The position numbers were made by a program, and so were the translations under genes. Below, one piece after another: positions 1 to 10,683 of a DNA stretch of 64,000 bases. The stretch is from Apiospora phragmitis (taxonomy: Eukaryota > Ascomycota > Sordariomycetes > Amphisphaeriales > Apiosporaceae). The stretch is taken from NCBI GenBank assembly GCA_038363925.1, contig JAQQWL010000016.1, positions 1,612,001 through 1,676,000 on the forward strand. Reading direction: 5' to 3'. The notes beneath the pieces are model-generated. The model was not told the DNA's origin, made no database searches, and saw nothing but the letters and a program-made list of their open reading frames with translations. The first letter of the stretch is position 1. The number at the start of each line of letters is the position of its first letter.

Positions 1-826
1 ACTAGTATTCTTGGTGGCCGCCCGCTTGGGTTGCAGCTCGTTCAGTTGGTGGATGGAATGGTTGGGTAGGCTGCGCGTCGGAAGCCAGCTAGCCCTTTAA
101 GGGCCGATATGCTGCTGGAAGCATGAAGTACTTGGGGCGCGGCGGATTTCTCATGGCTCGCAGGTAGTAACGTCTAGCATGCCTAGCGTATATGAGTGGT
201 TACCAAAACGGGGCTTGAGTATCGGTCGGCTTAAGAAGCTCGAAAGAAGAGTAGCCAGGAGCACTGCAACAAGGAGCAGCTGGGTTCACGTGGATGTGCC
301 TCGATCTGGTGTAGGGGTAGTGTTCGTTACCTAGGGGCCTCTGCGCGTGTTCTGAGACATGAAGTGGTAAGAGACTAGGTTCCCAAGAACCATGACGGGC
401 ATTGTTCGTGGCAGTGGCGGGAGGTGGTTGAAGGCAATGTCCTGTGTGAAGTTGGCGTACGTCGACAAGACAGAAAACTGGACGAGGCTGGATGAGTTCT
501 CGAGTTGGTCTTGGTCTGTGCGGTGGAGTGCTTAAGTTTTGTCGCACCCCACTGTAGGGGGCCTGATGCTAAAAATAGTACACCAAAAGGGACGAAGACC
601 TTGCAATACTTGTCCCACTTGCACAATCGGGCTCGAGGTTCCTGCTCCAAGGTGACGGTGGTGGGTGCCAAAAGAGTCGTACCCCAAACCTTTCTCGCAT
701 TTGGTTCTCTCAATTTGCCGATCATCTTCTTCACCCTCAATACATCCTACAAAAAGTCCATTGGCCCACACACCACCGCATACGCAGTCTCAGTTATTCC
801 AAAACTCGATTGGTCATTTCGTGACG
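1..826. other. No gene recognised
   Basis: Open frames here are short, overlap on both strands and resemble no family I know. GC content is ordinary. It may hold the 5' flank of the phosphotransferase pseudogene that begins at 827. Confidence 0.4.
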
Positions 827-1901
827 ATGACGTACTCGGAGTACTCCTTCGATTCAGAGGTTGGGGCCTTTTTTAAGAAAACAGCAGTAATCCGTGCCAC
901 TTGTGACGCCCGAGCAAAAGAGCTTGCCGGCGGGAGTGTTGCCGCTGTCGAGGTCCAGGGCGCTTGCAGCTACACCGTCTACGCTGGCCCTGAACTAGAA
1001 TATGTCGTCCAGTTTCGCCTCAAATCCCTGGCGCTCAAGCTTGACGTCGTTATGTTAGCGACACAGGTGTACGGTCCACTTGCACCGATGGTATCCTTTG
1101 AGGGAGTTGTTGGAGGGGGGGGGAGGAGCCGCTCTGCGTCACCTGATGAAACGTATGCGTGGAATAACGCATGTCGATTTCATCCGCGTATATGGCTTTC
1201 CAGAAGACTCGCCGGATAATATTTCGTGGCGTAAGAACCTCATCGAAGATATTGCACAGTATGTTTCCATTTTAGCAATTACCGACTTTGCGATGTTTAC
1301 TGTTTGTAGCTTTTTAGCTTTGTCCTGGAAATCTCCTTAGCCAGTCAGCTTCGACTTCCGCAGCAGTTTAGCAAATACCTATAACAGAGACCTACGGCTG
1401 CTACAGACTGCACTCCCGTCGCGATTTCTGCCAAGCATCCAGACCTGTATCGACTCAATGAACGACATTCTGTCTCTATCTATGGTTCTTCTGCATTAAG
1501 ATTTCAGTTCCTGTAACATCATAGTGGACGAAAAGACCTGTCACATCGTTGGTGTGATTGATTGGGCGGAAGCTGAAGTAGCTCCATTCGGGCTTAACTT
1601 GCATTCTTTGCAATCTATCACCGGAAAACTTCATCTACGCGACGGTTGGATGCGTTATAGAGATTTCGACAGCCTACAGGCCATTTTCTGGGAAAACTTT
1701 AGTCGCGAAGCTGGTGGATTACCTGATAACCAGCTCCGTACCATCAAACTGGCGATGATACTGGGTCTGTTGTTGTCACATGGCTTTACAAGACGTCTTG
1801 CGAACGAGCCAGAGCCGGTGCCTATCGGCGACGATGAGCAGGGACGCTACAATATGATGACATTAGATGGGTTCCTTATCAATCTGGACACACGATTTTG
1901 A
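827..1901 (+). pseudogene. Aminoglycoside phosphotransferase (APH)-like kinase, inactivated
   Basis: The translation matches the fungal APH/choline-kinase-like family. It runs MTYSEYSFDSEVG, then an N-lobe stretch (SLALKLDVVMLATQVYGPLAPMVSFEG), then GITHVDFIRVYGFPEDSP, and ends with the catalytic and metal-binding part DFSSCNIIVDE and GVIDWAEAEVAPFG, near 1500-1590. A short intron (about 1259-1309, GTATGT to GTAG) fits between IA and FLALSW. The gene is broken in at least three ways: a frame change at the nine-G run at 1115-1123, a TAG at about 1338 just after ALSWKSP, and a TAA just before DFSSCN where family members have HKD. The C-terminal half from about 1524 to the stop stays open. It probably once phosphorylated a small molecule; the substrate cannot be inferred. 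Multiple independent lesions make a real pseudogene more likely than sequencing error. Confidence 0.75.
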
Positions 1902-2459
1902 TAGCTTTAGGAAGCCGCAGTAGACTGCTGAGCAGGGGCAAAATGGACACTGACGACGAGATTTCACCTCAATGAAAGGCTGAATAACTCTACTTATCGT
2001 ACCAGCAACTTGGATTGAAATAAATCTCGTATACCTGAGCTGCTGGGCGGCTCGAAACTGATTTATGGAAATATCCACCTAAAATACCCTACCAATGACA
2101 AAGGCCGACACGATAGCGTCACAAAGATCCTAGCCCTAGGTGTGTTCCATCATTCCTGAAAGCCTCAACAAAACGCGATCTCAAATGATTCCGGCCTCGC
2201 CCCGGCCTCGCCGCCGCTTTATTCCTGTATCCTAAGACTGAACCAGGTCTAAGCACGCATCCACCCCCTAGGGCAAGTGCCGCACTTCGCGCTTCTTCCG
2301 AAAACCCTACACGCTATTACTCATAAAACTATTCTTTATAGCGCGGCTGTCGAATCTAGGTATTGAACACTAAAGCTACCTACTCGCACCGAAACGGTCG
2401 CATAAAATAGGCAGTAATTGTGCCTAAGTTTATAGAACTATATCGTATAGTACTTTCGC
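1902..2459. other. Intergenic flank
   Basis: No supported coding sequence. Base composition drops gradually towards the AT-rich block that follows. The short motif 'cggcctcgcc' is repeated in tandem near 2190-2212. Confidence 0.35.
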
Positions 2460-3560
2460 GTACCCTTAACTTATATACGAAATTAAGCTTATCGTTTTTA
2501 GCTATGTAAAGATATATATCTTATTATCTGGCCTCGGTAACGGGGTTGCCGGCTGGGGATGAGGGGAAACAGTAAAGGAAGAAAAATAAAGTATTAGAGG
2601 AAATTAAGTCCCCGTAGTTATAGTACCGCTAGATTTTTTACTTTTACTATACTTATTATATAATTAAGTAATATATAATTTAAACGTATAAATTAATTAT
2701 TAATAGTTTTAAATAGTTATAAAAAGTTAAACCTATTTAATTAATTTATTTAATTATTTATAATATATTATTAATTAAATAGTTATTCTTTAATTATTAA
2801 TATACGGATATTTAATATAAATAAAGAATAGGCGTTTTATATTAAATACGTATATTTATTTTTCTCGTTAAGTTATTATATAAAAAAGTAATTAAATATA
2901 TTTATAATCGTATATAAATAATTAATAAAATCTTTATAAAACTTATTATTTATTATTAAAAAGTTAAACGTTATAACGCTTATAATTAAGTAATCTTAAT
3001 TATAAAAGAAAATAAATATAATTAAAGAAACTATTAAACGTATATTATAAAGTTAATTATAAATATTAATCGAAATAGGAAGTATATAACTTATAGCTAT
3101 TTAACCTCGGAATAAAAATATTTATTTTAAGGAACGGCGCCCGAAAAGTAGGAATACTAAATAATAAGGTGGTGTAGGATTCTTAACGGATATATTATGC
3201 CTTTATATTTTTAGTAAGAGTATAGGGATGTGGATTAGTTAGTATATAGCTATTAGAGTGGTCGACGATAAAGGGCGGCTAGTTACTGACGCCCGTTTAA
3301 TTATAGATTTCCCGAAGTTATTTATTAATTTCGGCTTGTAGTTTATTTTTTATAATAGCTATACGTTCGGTATTAACCCCGCCTTAAGCGTTAAAATAGA
3401 TTTTAAGAATATTTAAATCGTTTAGCTTTATAAGGTAAGCTGTTTCCGGGTTATAACTTTTATTAAAAACGTCGAAGATAATATGGATGCGGTTTTATTT
3501 TTCTTAGATAAGAATACGAGGTACGGGAGGTTTAGTTAGAGTGATCAGGCTATTTTTTTA
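2460..3560. repeat. AT-rich, RIP-like decayed repeat block
   Basis: This stretch is extremely rich in A and T. It is full of TA and TTAATTA steps, with almost no CpA or TpG and no sustained open frame, especially from 2640 to 3110. That is the composition left by repeat-induced point mutation on an old duplicated element in ascomycetes. From about 3120 to 3560 the decay is lighter and islands of GC survive (for example near 3240-3330), which suggests the ruined body of a transposon whose family I could not identify. The composition is seen; RIP as the cause is inferred. Confidence 0.7.
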
Positions 3561-4788
3561 TAAGAGATTAACCGCTGTCGATACGATCGTACCGGGAGAG
3601 GTCCAGGCCTTAAAGTAATAAGAACTTTTAGGCGAGACAGAGACGAAGACTCGTTTTGGTTCGTTTGTAGTGTCCATATTTTGGGAAGTAGCTAACGTTT
3701 TAAGGCTTGATACCTGTACGCTGAGATCCGTGACGCATGGGACGTAGGCGTAATCGTGTGAAAAAGATATGATTATACAGAATGGCAGCGTAAAGGGCAG
3801 CCAGTCCTGGTTATTAACGTTAAGCCGCACGGGCCAGCTTGAGAACGCCTCTCCCCGCCTCATCCGGCTCTCTATTACCTACTCCAGCTCTTTGAACCTA
3901 TCTAACATAGCAATGGTCCACCATGAATCAATTTGTATACTAGTAAAGAGCTATGTACCAGTTGTAGCCCAAATTGCGATGCGAATACTAGTCAGCTTCC
4001 TTCCTGCCTTATTAAACATTAATGGAGTGGCGCAAAGTTACTGGATATAGCTAGATATCTCTTCGGTCGTATCTTGGCTAACCATGACCCGAAGGGCTCC
4101 CACGACCGTCGTAGGGCACGGATACACGACGCGCCGCGCCAGCTAACCCCAACAACTACATAACGGGACAGGCCACTCCCCGAACGGGCCAGGTCCTAAA
4201 TCTTGGCCAAGAAATCACCACTACATACAATTTCTATATAATCGCTGGCAAACTCACAAAGATTTACGTTTAGCACACTACTCAAATCCCCGTTAATGGC
4301 TGCTGATCGTACTCGAGTCCTGTAAAGACTTCGAGGAAGGTGTCGTCTTTATGGCGTAACTGCAAGAGCTTCCGAGAACATAATATCCACCGCAACCCTT
4401 CTTGGTTGCCACCACGCGACGTCTCGGTAGCTCAAGACCCGTCTGTGACTTACCGTTGAATAACATAGCTAAATCCTTTTAATTGGTCGACATATTTTGG
4501 CAGGTAGGATGGATTCTGGTTGCTGCCTGCGTACGCGTGAATCCCTAAACCCTCGCCAAAGCGTGGAAGGGGTGAAGACAGTATCCTATGTAGATAAATA
4601 GGCCCGAGGTTCTACTATTCTCCTTCTTACTCTTATCCTATCTCAGGGTTTGCTTGTTCCTCCTCCGTCGTTTCTTCTTCTTCACTTCCTCCTACTCCTT
4701 CCTAGGCAGCCAACTAACCAACCGGTCACATTTAGCTCGAGGCTTGTAAATCTCCGTAGCGCAACTATATCAGCCAGCCCCCATCACC
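3561..4788. other. Intergenic region, no gene recognised
   Basis: Only short frames. A 101-codon minus-strand frame at 3558-3863 resembles nothing I recognise and overlaps the edge of the decayed repeat. A pyrimidine-rich tract (CTTCTTC, TCCTCC) at about 4620-4700 precedes the BCS1-like gene and could be its promoter or 5' UTR. Confidence 0.35.
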
Positions 4789-6586
4789 ATGGACGAGTTT
4801 ACGGCTACCAACTGTTCGGGCAAACCCCAATCGCCCCAGACGACGCCAAGGGAATCCACGGCGGCATCCCCGCTGACAGGCCATCTGCCCCCGTTTGCCT
4901 CACTGGTGCCCGGGGGCGCGCTTGTCTAACTTCTGTTCCACGCCGCCGGCCTCGAAGATGACGGCATACTCACGTTCCGGCTGGCCCTTGCCATGGGCCT
5001 GGTCATGTTTGTCAAGTGGGCCCGACCGTTCCGACTGCTCAGGACGTGGTTCATGTGCTCCGTCCAGGTGGAGGGACGGCATGCGACCTACGACGCCGTC
5101 ATGGACTACTTCCGGAATAACGGCTCTCGGTCGCTGGTCCTAGCGAGGAGGAGCAAAAACTATGGATCCTCAGACGACGAGCGGAGCGATTACACCATGG
5201 TGAACGGCTTTCCGTACTTCGGCACCAACCCGCCTAAGCTGAACTATGTTCCCGCGCCCGGCTCTAAATGGTTCGTCTTCCGGCATCCTACGACGGGAAA
5301 GAAAACGCTGGTGTACATGGACCGCACGTTCTGTAAAGAGCCCTACCAGTTTTGGGTACGCCACGACGATACGAGCTACTACACTATGAAGCTCTACACC
5401 TTTGGGCCCGATGCCAGGGTCCTGGTCCCCATGCTTCACCACATGCAGGCCGTATACACGGAGAGGATGGCGGGAAAGCATCTCGAGATCTACATGACCG
5501 AGATCGTCGACAAGGGCCGCCTAGTATGGAAGAAGACTTCGCAGAGGCCGCGACCGCGGCGACTCGACACTATTAATATGGACGGTAACGTTATCGAAAC
5601 CGTGCTTAACGACATCAAGGCATTCCTTCTTGAAAAGCCCTTTTATTTACGAAAGGGCGTGCCTTATCGGCGTGGTCATTTTTACCATAGTATGTGTTAT
5701 CGCTTAATCGCCGCTAGCTGGGGAGACATATACTACCAGAGCGCTTATCTCAACTAAGACGCAGGCTGCTACCACTATTTCCTCACTAACGTGGTTCTTA
5801 CTAGGAGCCCCGGGATACGGCAAGTCATCGTTGGCTCAGCTAGTCGCGGGCGTCTTCGGGCTAGCCATCTACATCGTCAGCTTGAAGACCCTGCACGGGA
5901 GCCAAGAGGCCATTACTAAGCTATTTAGCGATATAAAGAAACCAGGCATTCTCCTACTCGAGGATATCGACGCCGCCGGGCTGGCAAATCGGGACCTGGA
6001 TCCGGATCCGGACCTGTCGATGATGTCCAATGACGAGATTAAACGCGGTGGTTTTGGAAACACGGCCCCCAAGGAACCTGCTATGGCTAGATTAGTCGAG
6101 CCGCCTTCGCTCGACGTCGTCTTGAACGTCCTAGACGGTGTGTCTTCCGATAAGGGCCGTCTGGTGATCATGACGACCAACCGACCGGACGCGCTCGACG
6201 ACGCGCTCATAAGACCGGGGCGCGTCGACTTAAGGATCCACTATCCTTTAGCATCTGCCAAAGTGGCCCAGGATATGTTCTACCGCTTTTTCGGCCCCGA
6301 AGTCGATGAGGCGGAAGACGAGTCCAAGGGGGCGAGCAGCTCCGAGAGGAAGGGCAACACCACAGGCAAAAAGCCGAAGGGAATAGCGCATAGCGACGGC
6401 GGCGGCGGCAGTATCACCTCTTCTTCGACGAAAAAGCCGTCACCGCCCGCCACACCGGCCCCTATTAGGCCACGAGGACAGTTGGAGAGGGGCAAAGCCC
6501 TTGAGCTAGCAGAAGCCGGTGTGGTAGGCGGCGGCTTCTTCGTCCTTGGAGAGTCGCTTCAATACCAGCACGGCATCTATTGGTAG
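4789..6586 (+). pseudogene. BCS1-like AAA ATPase with a premature stop
   Basis: Homologue of the fungal BCS1-like AAA family; the founding member is the mitochondrial inner-membrane chaperone that inserts the Rieske protein into complex III. From ATG 4789 the frame gives a Ser/Thr-rich head, then a hydrophobic stretch (LTFRLALAMGLVMFVKW) and the BCS1 N-terminal domain, ending WKKTSQRPRPRRLDTI and KPFYLRKGVPYRRG. An intron at 5690-5804 (GTATGT donor, CTAAC branch, CTAG acceptor) joins YRRGHFYH to the Walker A APGYGKSS at the spacing usual for the family. Walker B is GILLLEDIDAAG; the second region of homology is TTNRPDALDDALIRPGRVD. The two exons total 561 codons in frame. A TAA at 4927-4929 interrupts the head where CAA would fit, so either the gene is dead or translation starts at 4993 without the head. 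The C-terminal lid looks shortened. It lies among transposon remains, away from respiratory genes. Confidence 0.75.
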
Positions 6587-6723
6587 CCAGCGTTCATTGG
6601 CATATAGTGGTCACGTCATGTAGCTTACTCATACGAGAGCCGCAACTTAATCAGCGAGAGCAGACCAATCCTATTCCTCACAAGCTCTATTAAGTCTAGT
6701 TTGAAATACAGAAAAGCGCTCCC

Positions 6724-7600
6724 TTACCGCGACATGCCCACGTGATTTTCAAGAATGTCCTCGACCAGCTCCTGGACTAAATGCCAGAGCACGTCCCTTA
6801 CCAAGTCGTGGACCGTGGCCATCGAGAAAGAGCAGTCGCCAATTGCTGACTTGGGTCTTGCGGGAGTGTTAATTGAAGTATTCCAGCCATTCAAGGCTGA
6901 TCTCGTCATTGAAATACCCTGTTTCGCAAGGTCGCAGTCCGATGTCTGGATGAAGGCTTTGCTCGTACCATTGTGATGAATAAACCGAACCAGTCAGGAG
7001 CAGGAAGGCCGGTAGGTATGCGCCAGCAGCCGAGATGCCTTCAATCGCAGCAGCAGACTCTCGATTCTCCGGTAGACCAAAATAATGTGTCCTTTTCCTC
7101 TTTGTGATGACCAATTGGTCCTTCCCAACACCGATCCGAAAGCCGGTCTCGTCCATGTTCCGATGTCAGCTGGTTGGAGACTGTGCTCCTGAAGGATAAG
7201 ATCGAGCTGCTTAAAGTAACCCCGAACAGCCTCGGGATCTTCTGCATTTTAATGGTTTTGATCGAGTTGTTTCTGGGCCTGCTTGAATAACCATATCTTT
7301 TCAGGAATCGAGAAGTCCAGTGCTGGCCGACGCGTGGGGGATCGTCATCAGAATCGGAGGGCGCGTCGCGCTCTTGTAAGATGAGATTGGCGGCGTCCCC
7401 CACAAATTCTCGTCGGACTGAAAAGATTTATTCGACTAAGTCGGTCATTATAACGGCAAACAGACTTCTCTTCGACATTGGTGAGCAATGTGTGTTGGAG
7501 CGTGGCTTTGATGAGGTTGCTGGCCGTGGATGCGTTTGGAAAGCGTCGGTCACGGAACTTCGTAGAATTCAACTACCTCGCTGATGTTGGTCAACTCTGC
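6724..7600 (-). mobile_element. Decayed pogo/Fot1-type transposase
   Basis: Read on the minus strand, pieces of a Fot1/pogo-family DDE transposase appear in order but in changing frames. First comes a CENP-B-like DNA-binding part (LTNVEEKSVCRY near 7480, then VGQHWTSRFLKRYGY near 7310). Next is the first catalytic motif, MDETGFRIGVGKDQLVITKR, at 7156 downward, followed by HYFGLPENRESAAAIEGISAAGAYLPAF and GYFNDEISLEWLEYF. A scrambled second-aspartate region (ARPKSAIGD) lies near 6860. Several frameshifts separate the pieces. The third catalytic aspartate region was not found, so the copy is also 3'-truncated. I saw no terminal inverted repeats. It is an old dead copy, distinct from the better-preserved element at 34366-36302. 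Confidence 0.8.
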
Positions 7601-8101
7601 CGCGGAATAGAAGGCCGCTGCTTCCTGTAACCGGTCCCCAGTAGATAACGCGAGAAAAGGCATTCCAATGGAAAGAGAGAAAAAACGCGATGCTGGTGAT
7701 AAGAAATGAAAGTGTTAATCATTCAAATGATCTGATTACTGTATTCAACCTATCAGCACCAGCTTTAGTTGGTAAGCATTGGCGAATTCATGCTAAAGTG
7801 GGGGCGTGGCACGGGGACAAGAGGGAGATATGTGTGAAGCAATTTTATAGAGGGATCAACTCCGAAGGCACCCAGTTCAGGCAGCTACAAAGCCGCCACA
7901 GCGCGCACAGCGGCTCCTGAAACACAGTGCCGAACCAGTAGTTGGGATCCAGCATGAAGTCCTACCAGATCCCTTCGACTTGGAATTCCTCCCACTCTTT
8001 GTGTTTTGACAAACTCCCATTCTTTTAGAAAAAAGGATAGTAACACACGACGATAGTAGTCACACTTCTCAAAGGTAACAGATGAGAATAGAGAACATTA
8101 A
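7601..8101. other. Intergenic region
   Basis: No supported gene. It may contain the lost 5' end of the transposon remnant and the 3' UTR of the minus-strand kinase that ends at 8102. Confidence 0.35.
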
Positions 8102-8935
8102 TCACCAGTGAAGTTGGTCCACCGAGCCCGACAGCCATACTATCAATTCCTCCAACGCCTGTATGTCGTTTTCGGCGGATGACTGGTCTACCTGCGGGTT
8201 ATGCCATCCGTGCGTTCTGGCTGTGCCCGTGACTTGCAGTGATTCTCCCACGGCACGGCAGCTACCAAAGTCGATGATGACCAGCATCCCATCTTGGTCC
8301 AGCATAATATTCGATGGATTGATATCATTGTGTGCGTGATTGAGGGAATGATGAAGATGGTCGAGTGCCTCTCGAATCGCTCCGAGCTGGACGAGTATCT
8401 CTTTGCTGACCAGGGCCCGCCCCGACGTCATGAATTGATGCTTATTCAGACCTTGTGGGTTGACCGTCTCGGAGAGGGTTGCCTTGTATTTCTTGAAAGC
8501 AAGTGCCGTGGCACGGGCATTTTTCTTGTAGCAACCGTAGTATAATGCAATGTTTGGGTGAGGGTGGTCCTGCAACATCTCCCACGTTTCAATCTCTCGC
8601 TGCATTTGTACTTCGAGTTCATTGCTGGCGTAATCCGATAGTTTTGGCTTCTTCACATGATGGTCGGGGTCTGGCTCCACTACTCTCCAGGATTGCTGTA
8701 GCTCAGGACCTCGATTGCTTGTCTGAAGCATGTGTACATCGAAGAGCTCTGAAGGGTCAATGCCGTCGTGTCTTCGTGGTTTCCACGATGCAAGGTAGAG
8801 CTCGTTATTCATGCGAACAATGGCCTTCATGCAGTGATAACTGAATTTACCATCAATGACTTTGAAGCCTTCGTGGCACTGGATGACCTCCATGGTGTTG
8901 ATGTCCCGAGTGATTTTGCTGAGAGGGATTGACAA
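8102..8935 (-). CDS. Small protein-kinase-like protein (277 aa)
   Basis: An intronless open frame with kinase landmarks. An N-lobe (residues about 30-150) contains the alphaC-like EIETWEMLQDHPHPNIALYYGC. The catalytic loop reads HAHNDINPSNIMLDQDG, where HND replaces the usual HRD and the downstream Asn is kept. The DFG motif is IIDFGSCRAVGE. The C-lobe is short, ending in an ENDIQALEELIVWL segment (the usual 'DIYALRELRAWL' helix of small fungal kinases) and VDQLHW. An obvious glycine-rich loop and a canonical VAIK lysine are not evident, so activity is uncertain. The absence of frameshifts over 277 codons, amid several dead neighbours, argues that it is maintained. The substrate is unknown. 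Such small lineage-specific kinases are common in accessory regions of fungal genomes. Confidence 0.75.
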   Translation of the reverse strand: MSIPLSKITRDINTMEVIQCHEGFKVIDGKFSYHCMKAIVRMNNELYLASWKPRRHDGIDPSELFDVHMLQTSNRGPELQQSWRVVEPDPDHHVKKPKLSDYASNELEVQMQREIETWEMLQDHPHPNIALYYGCYKKNARATALAFKKYKATLSETVNPQGLNKHQFMTSGRALVSKEILVQLGAIREALDHLHHSLNHAHNDINPSNIMLDQDGMLVIIDFGSCRAVGESLQVTGTARTHGWHNPQVDQSSAENDIQALEELIVWLSGSVDQLHW

Positions 8936-10206
8936 CAGAGGAAAGACAGTCGCAAGAATGATTATTTATTTAGTATAGTTGATGTACTTTATCCCGTGGT
9001 TTACCCGCACTCTTTGTTGACTATTGGTCAACCGAGTGCAACACAACACAAACACAATAGCTTATCCTGTTTCCCATCCATTGCCAACTTGCCATTGCTA
9101 ATGCTATTCACATAACTTGATTGATGTCGTTCAACTTTTTGGTACATATTTGACGGAATGTGGGCAATCCTTGCTCCCACAATCGATTTTCTTCTTCGGG
9201 GTACCGTCTGGCTGTGCTGAATTGAAGGTGCATCCGTCAACAGGCGGGGTGCGCAGAGTGAAAGCCATCTGAGACAAGTCAGTATATGTCGGCAAACATA
9301 TAACTAATGTTGAAAAGGAAATCTGCTCACTATGAATGCAGAGTGAAGTTTGAAACTAGGAGTATGTATATAGAGTGTTTCTCGAGTGGACAAGTTTCTA
9401 TACTGGTATATCCTTAACATAAGTAATGGGACCGAAAAAGTTGAGGTGAAAACAAGAAAGCGGTAACTACATGAATATTTATATTTAGTATATTGGGTGA
9501 TTGAAGGCAGTCATCAAATCAGATTATCTGGTCTTATCTATTCATGAGCACCACCTTAAGGCTGCAGACCAATCATTTGCTAAAAGAAACCATGCACGAG
9601 GGTGTGCACATCACACTGAGCTTTGCTCGGGAGATGAAAATATTTTGAATACAGCTTGCGTCAATGTACCGAGATAACTACCGAGGCCGTCGGTCTTTGG
9701 AATCCCCGAAGCAAAGGACAAAGCCTGGACGGGGAGGATATCTCAGAAAGTGTACTAAAACACACCTACGTCCAAACATGGAGATCTGGAGAGGCCGAAT
9801 ACGCTGCAAATCGTCAGCTCGTCTCTGTTTGATTTTGCGGCCGGCATACCGCATTGTAAAGGACGTTTCGACGGCAAAAGCCAAGGACATCTACTGTCCA
9901 GAAACGGTCGTCGTTCCATCTCTGAAATGTCAACCCCCAAGACTGAGTCTTCCCCATAGGTGAAGCCTTTTTATTAGAGGTTTTTCTTTGTAGTATTTGG
10001 TGAGATTGAGATATTCTCAGACTCCATGGAATGTTGTTATTGACTGGTTAATCACCAAATTACCAGAAGATTTCCCATTCACTTCCGTACCCCGCCGGAT
10101 ACGTCAAACCCAATTTTCCGGCTGTAGAAAATGTACCATTTGAAGTCCGTTTGAAAAAAAGGCAATGTCTAACCACGACATTGTTCAACCAGGACCTAAG
10201 TCCTCA
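8936..10206. other. Intergenic region
   Basis: Probably the promoter side of the minus-strand kinase (start at 8935). Frames of 60-100 codons at 9028-9240 and 9664-9963 are mirrored on both strands and match nothing I recognise, so they are not called. The DNA is moderately AT-rich near 9300-9550. Confidence 0.35.
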
Positions 10207-10515
10207 TTACTCGTAAGGATGTGAAGCCGCGATAGCAAATAATGCACAAGTCAGGGTCCAGGCTCGCAATACCCCTCCAACAGCTGCTCCTCCGGTCACA
10301 ACCCTTTCACCATTACCGCTCCATTTCACAACATCCTCGTAAACAACACTTCCACGGACACATTTACCATCAGTGCTACAACAAAATGGCGGCGACTGCA
10401 GAAACGGAATATTAGGCGCAATTTGACGGTAGGCCCCAGCTGGCCCTAAGCGGGTTGTCACACGCCAACAACGGAGAACGAGAGAAACCGTATACAGGTA
10501 CGAGAATGTGAGCAA
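10207..10515 (-). CDS. Possible small secreted or GPI-anchored protein (102 aa), uncertain
   Basis: The minus-strand frame starts with a hydrophobic segment (MLTFSYLYTVSLVLRCW) that could act as a signal peptide. It has a Cys cluster in the middle (FCCSTDGKC) and ends with a hydrophobic tail preceded by small residues (GGAAVGGVLRAWTLTCALFAIAAS), the profile of a GPI-anchor signal. No family is recognised and no promoter element is evident. It could be a chance frame or the last exon of a longer gene. Confidence 0.25.
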   Translation of the reverse strand: MLTFSYLYTVSLVLRCWRVTTRLGPAGAYRQIAPNIPFLQSPPFCCSTDGKCVRGSVVYEDVVKWSGNGERVVTGGAAVGGVLRAWTLTCALFAIAASHPYE

Positions 10516-10683
10516 ATGAATCTACCATGGTACCTAATAATCTTACTGCGCTATCCTCAAAATTGCACCGGTTCATTTGTCCATGTTCTTGGCAACCAGC
10601 GTAACTCCAGGTCCAAATCGATCATAAAATTGCTTAGTACTACACTGATCTCCTCGAGTAGTTGAACCAGTAGTCGGAGAAGC

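Noticed and set aside
9028..9963. Frames of 61-99 codons on both strands
   Set aside because: They mirror one another and show no signal peptide, domain or promoter.
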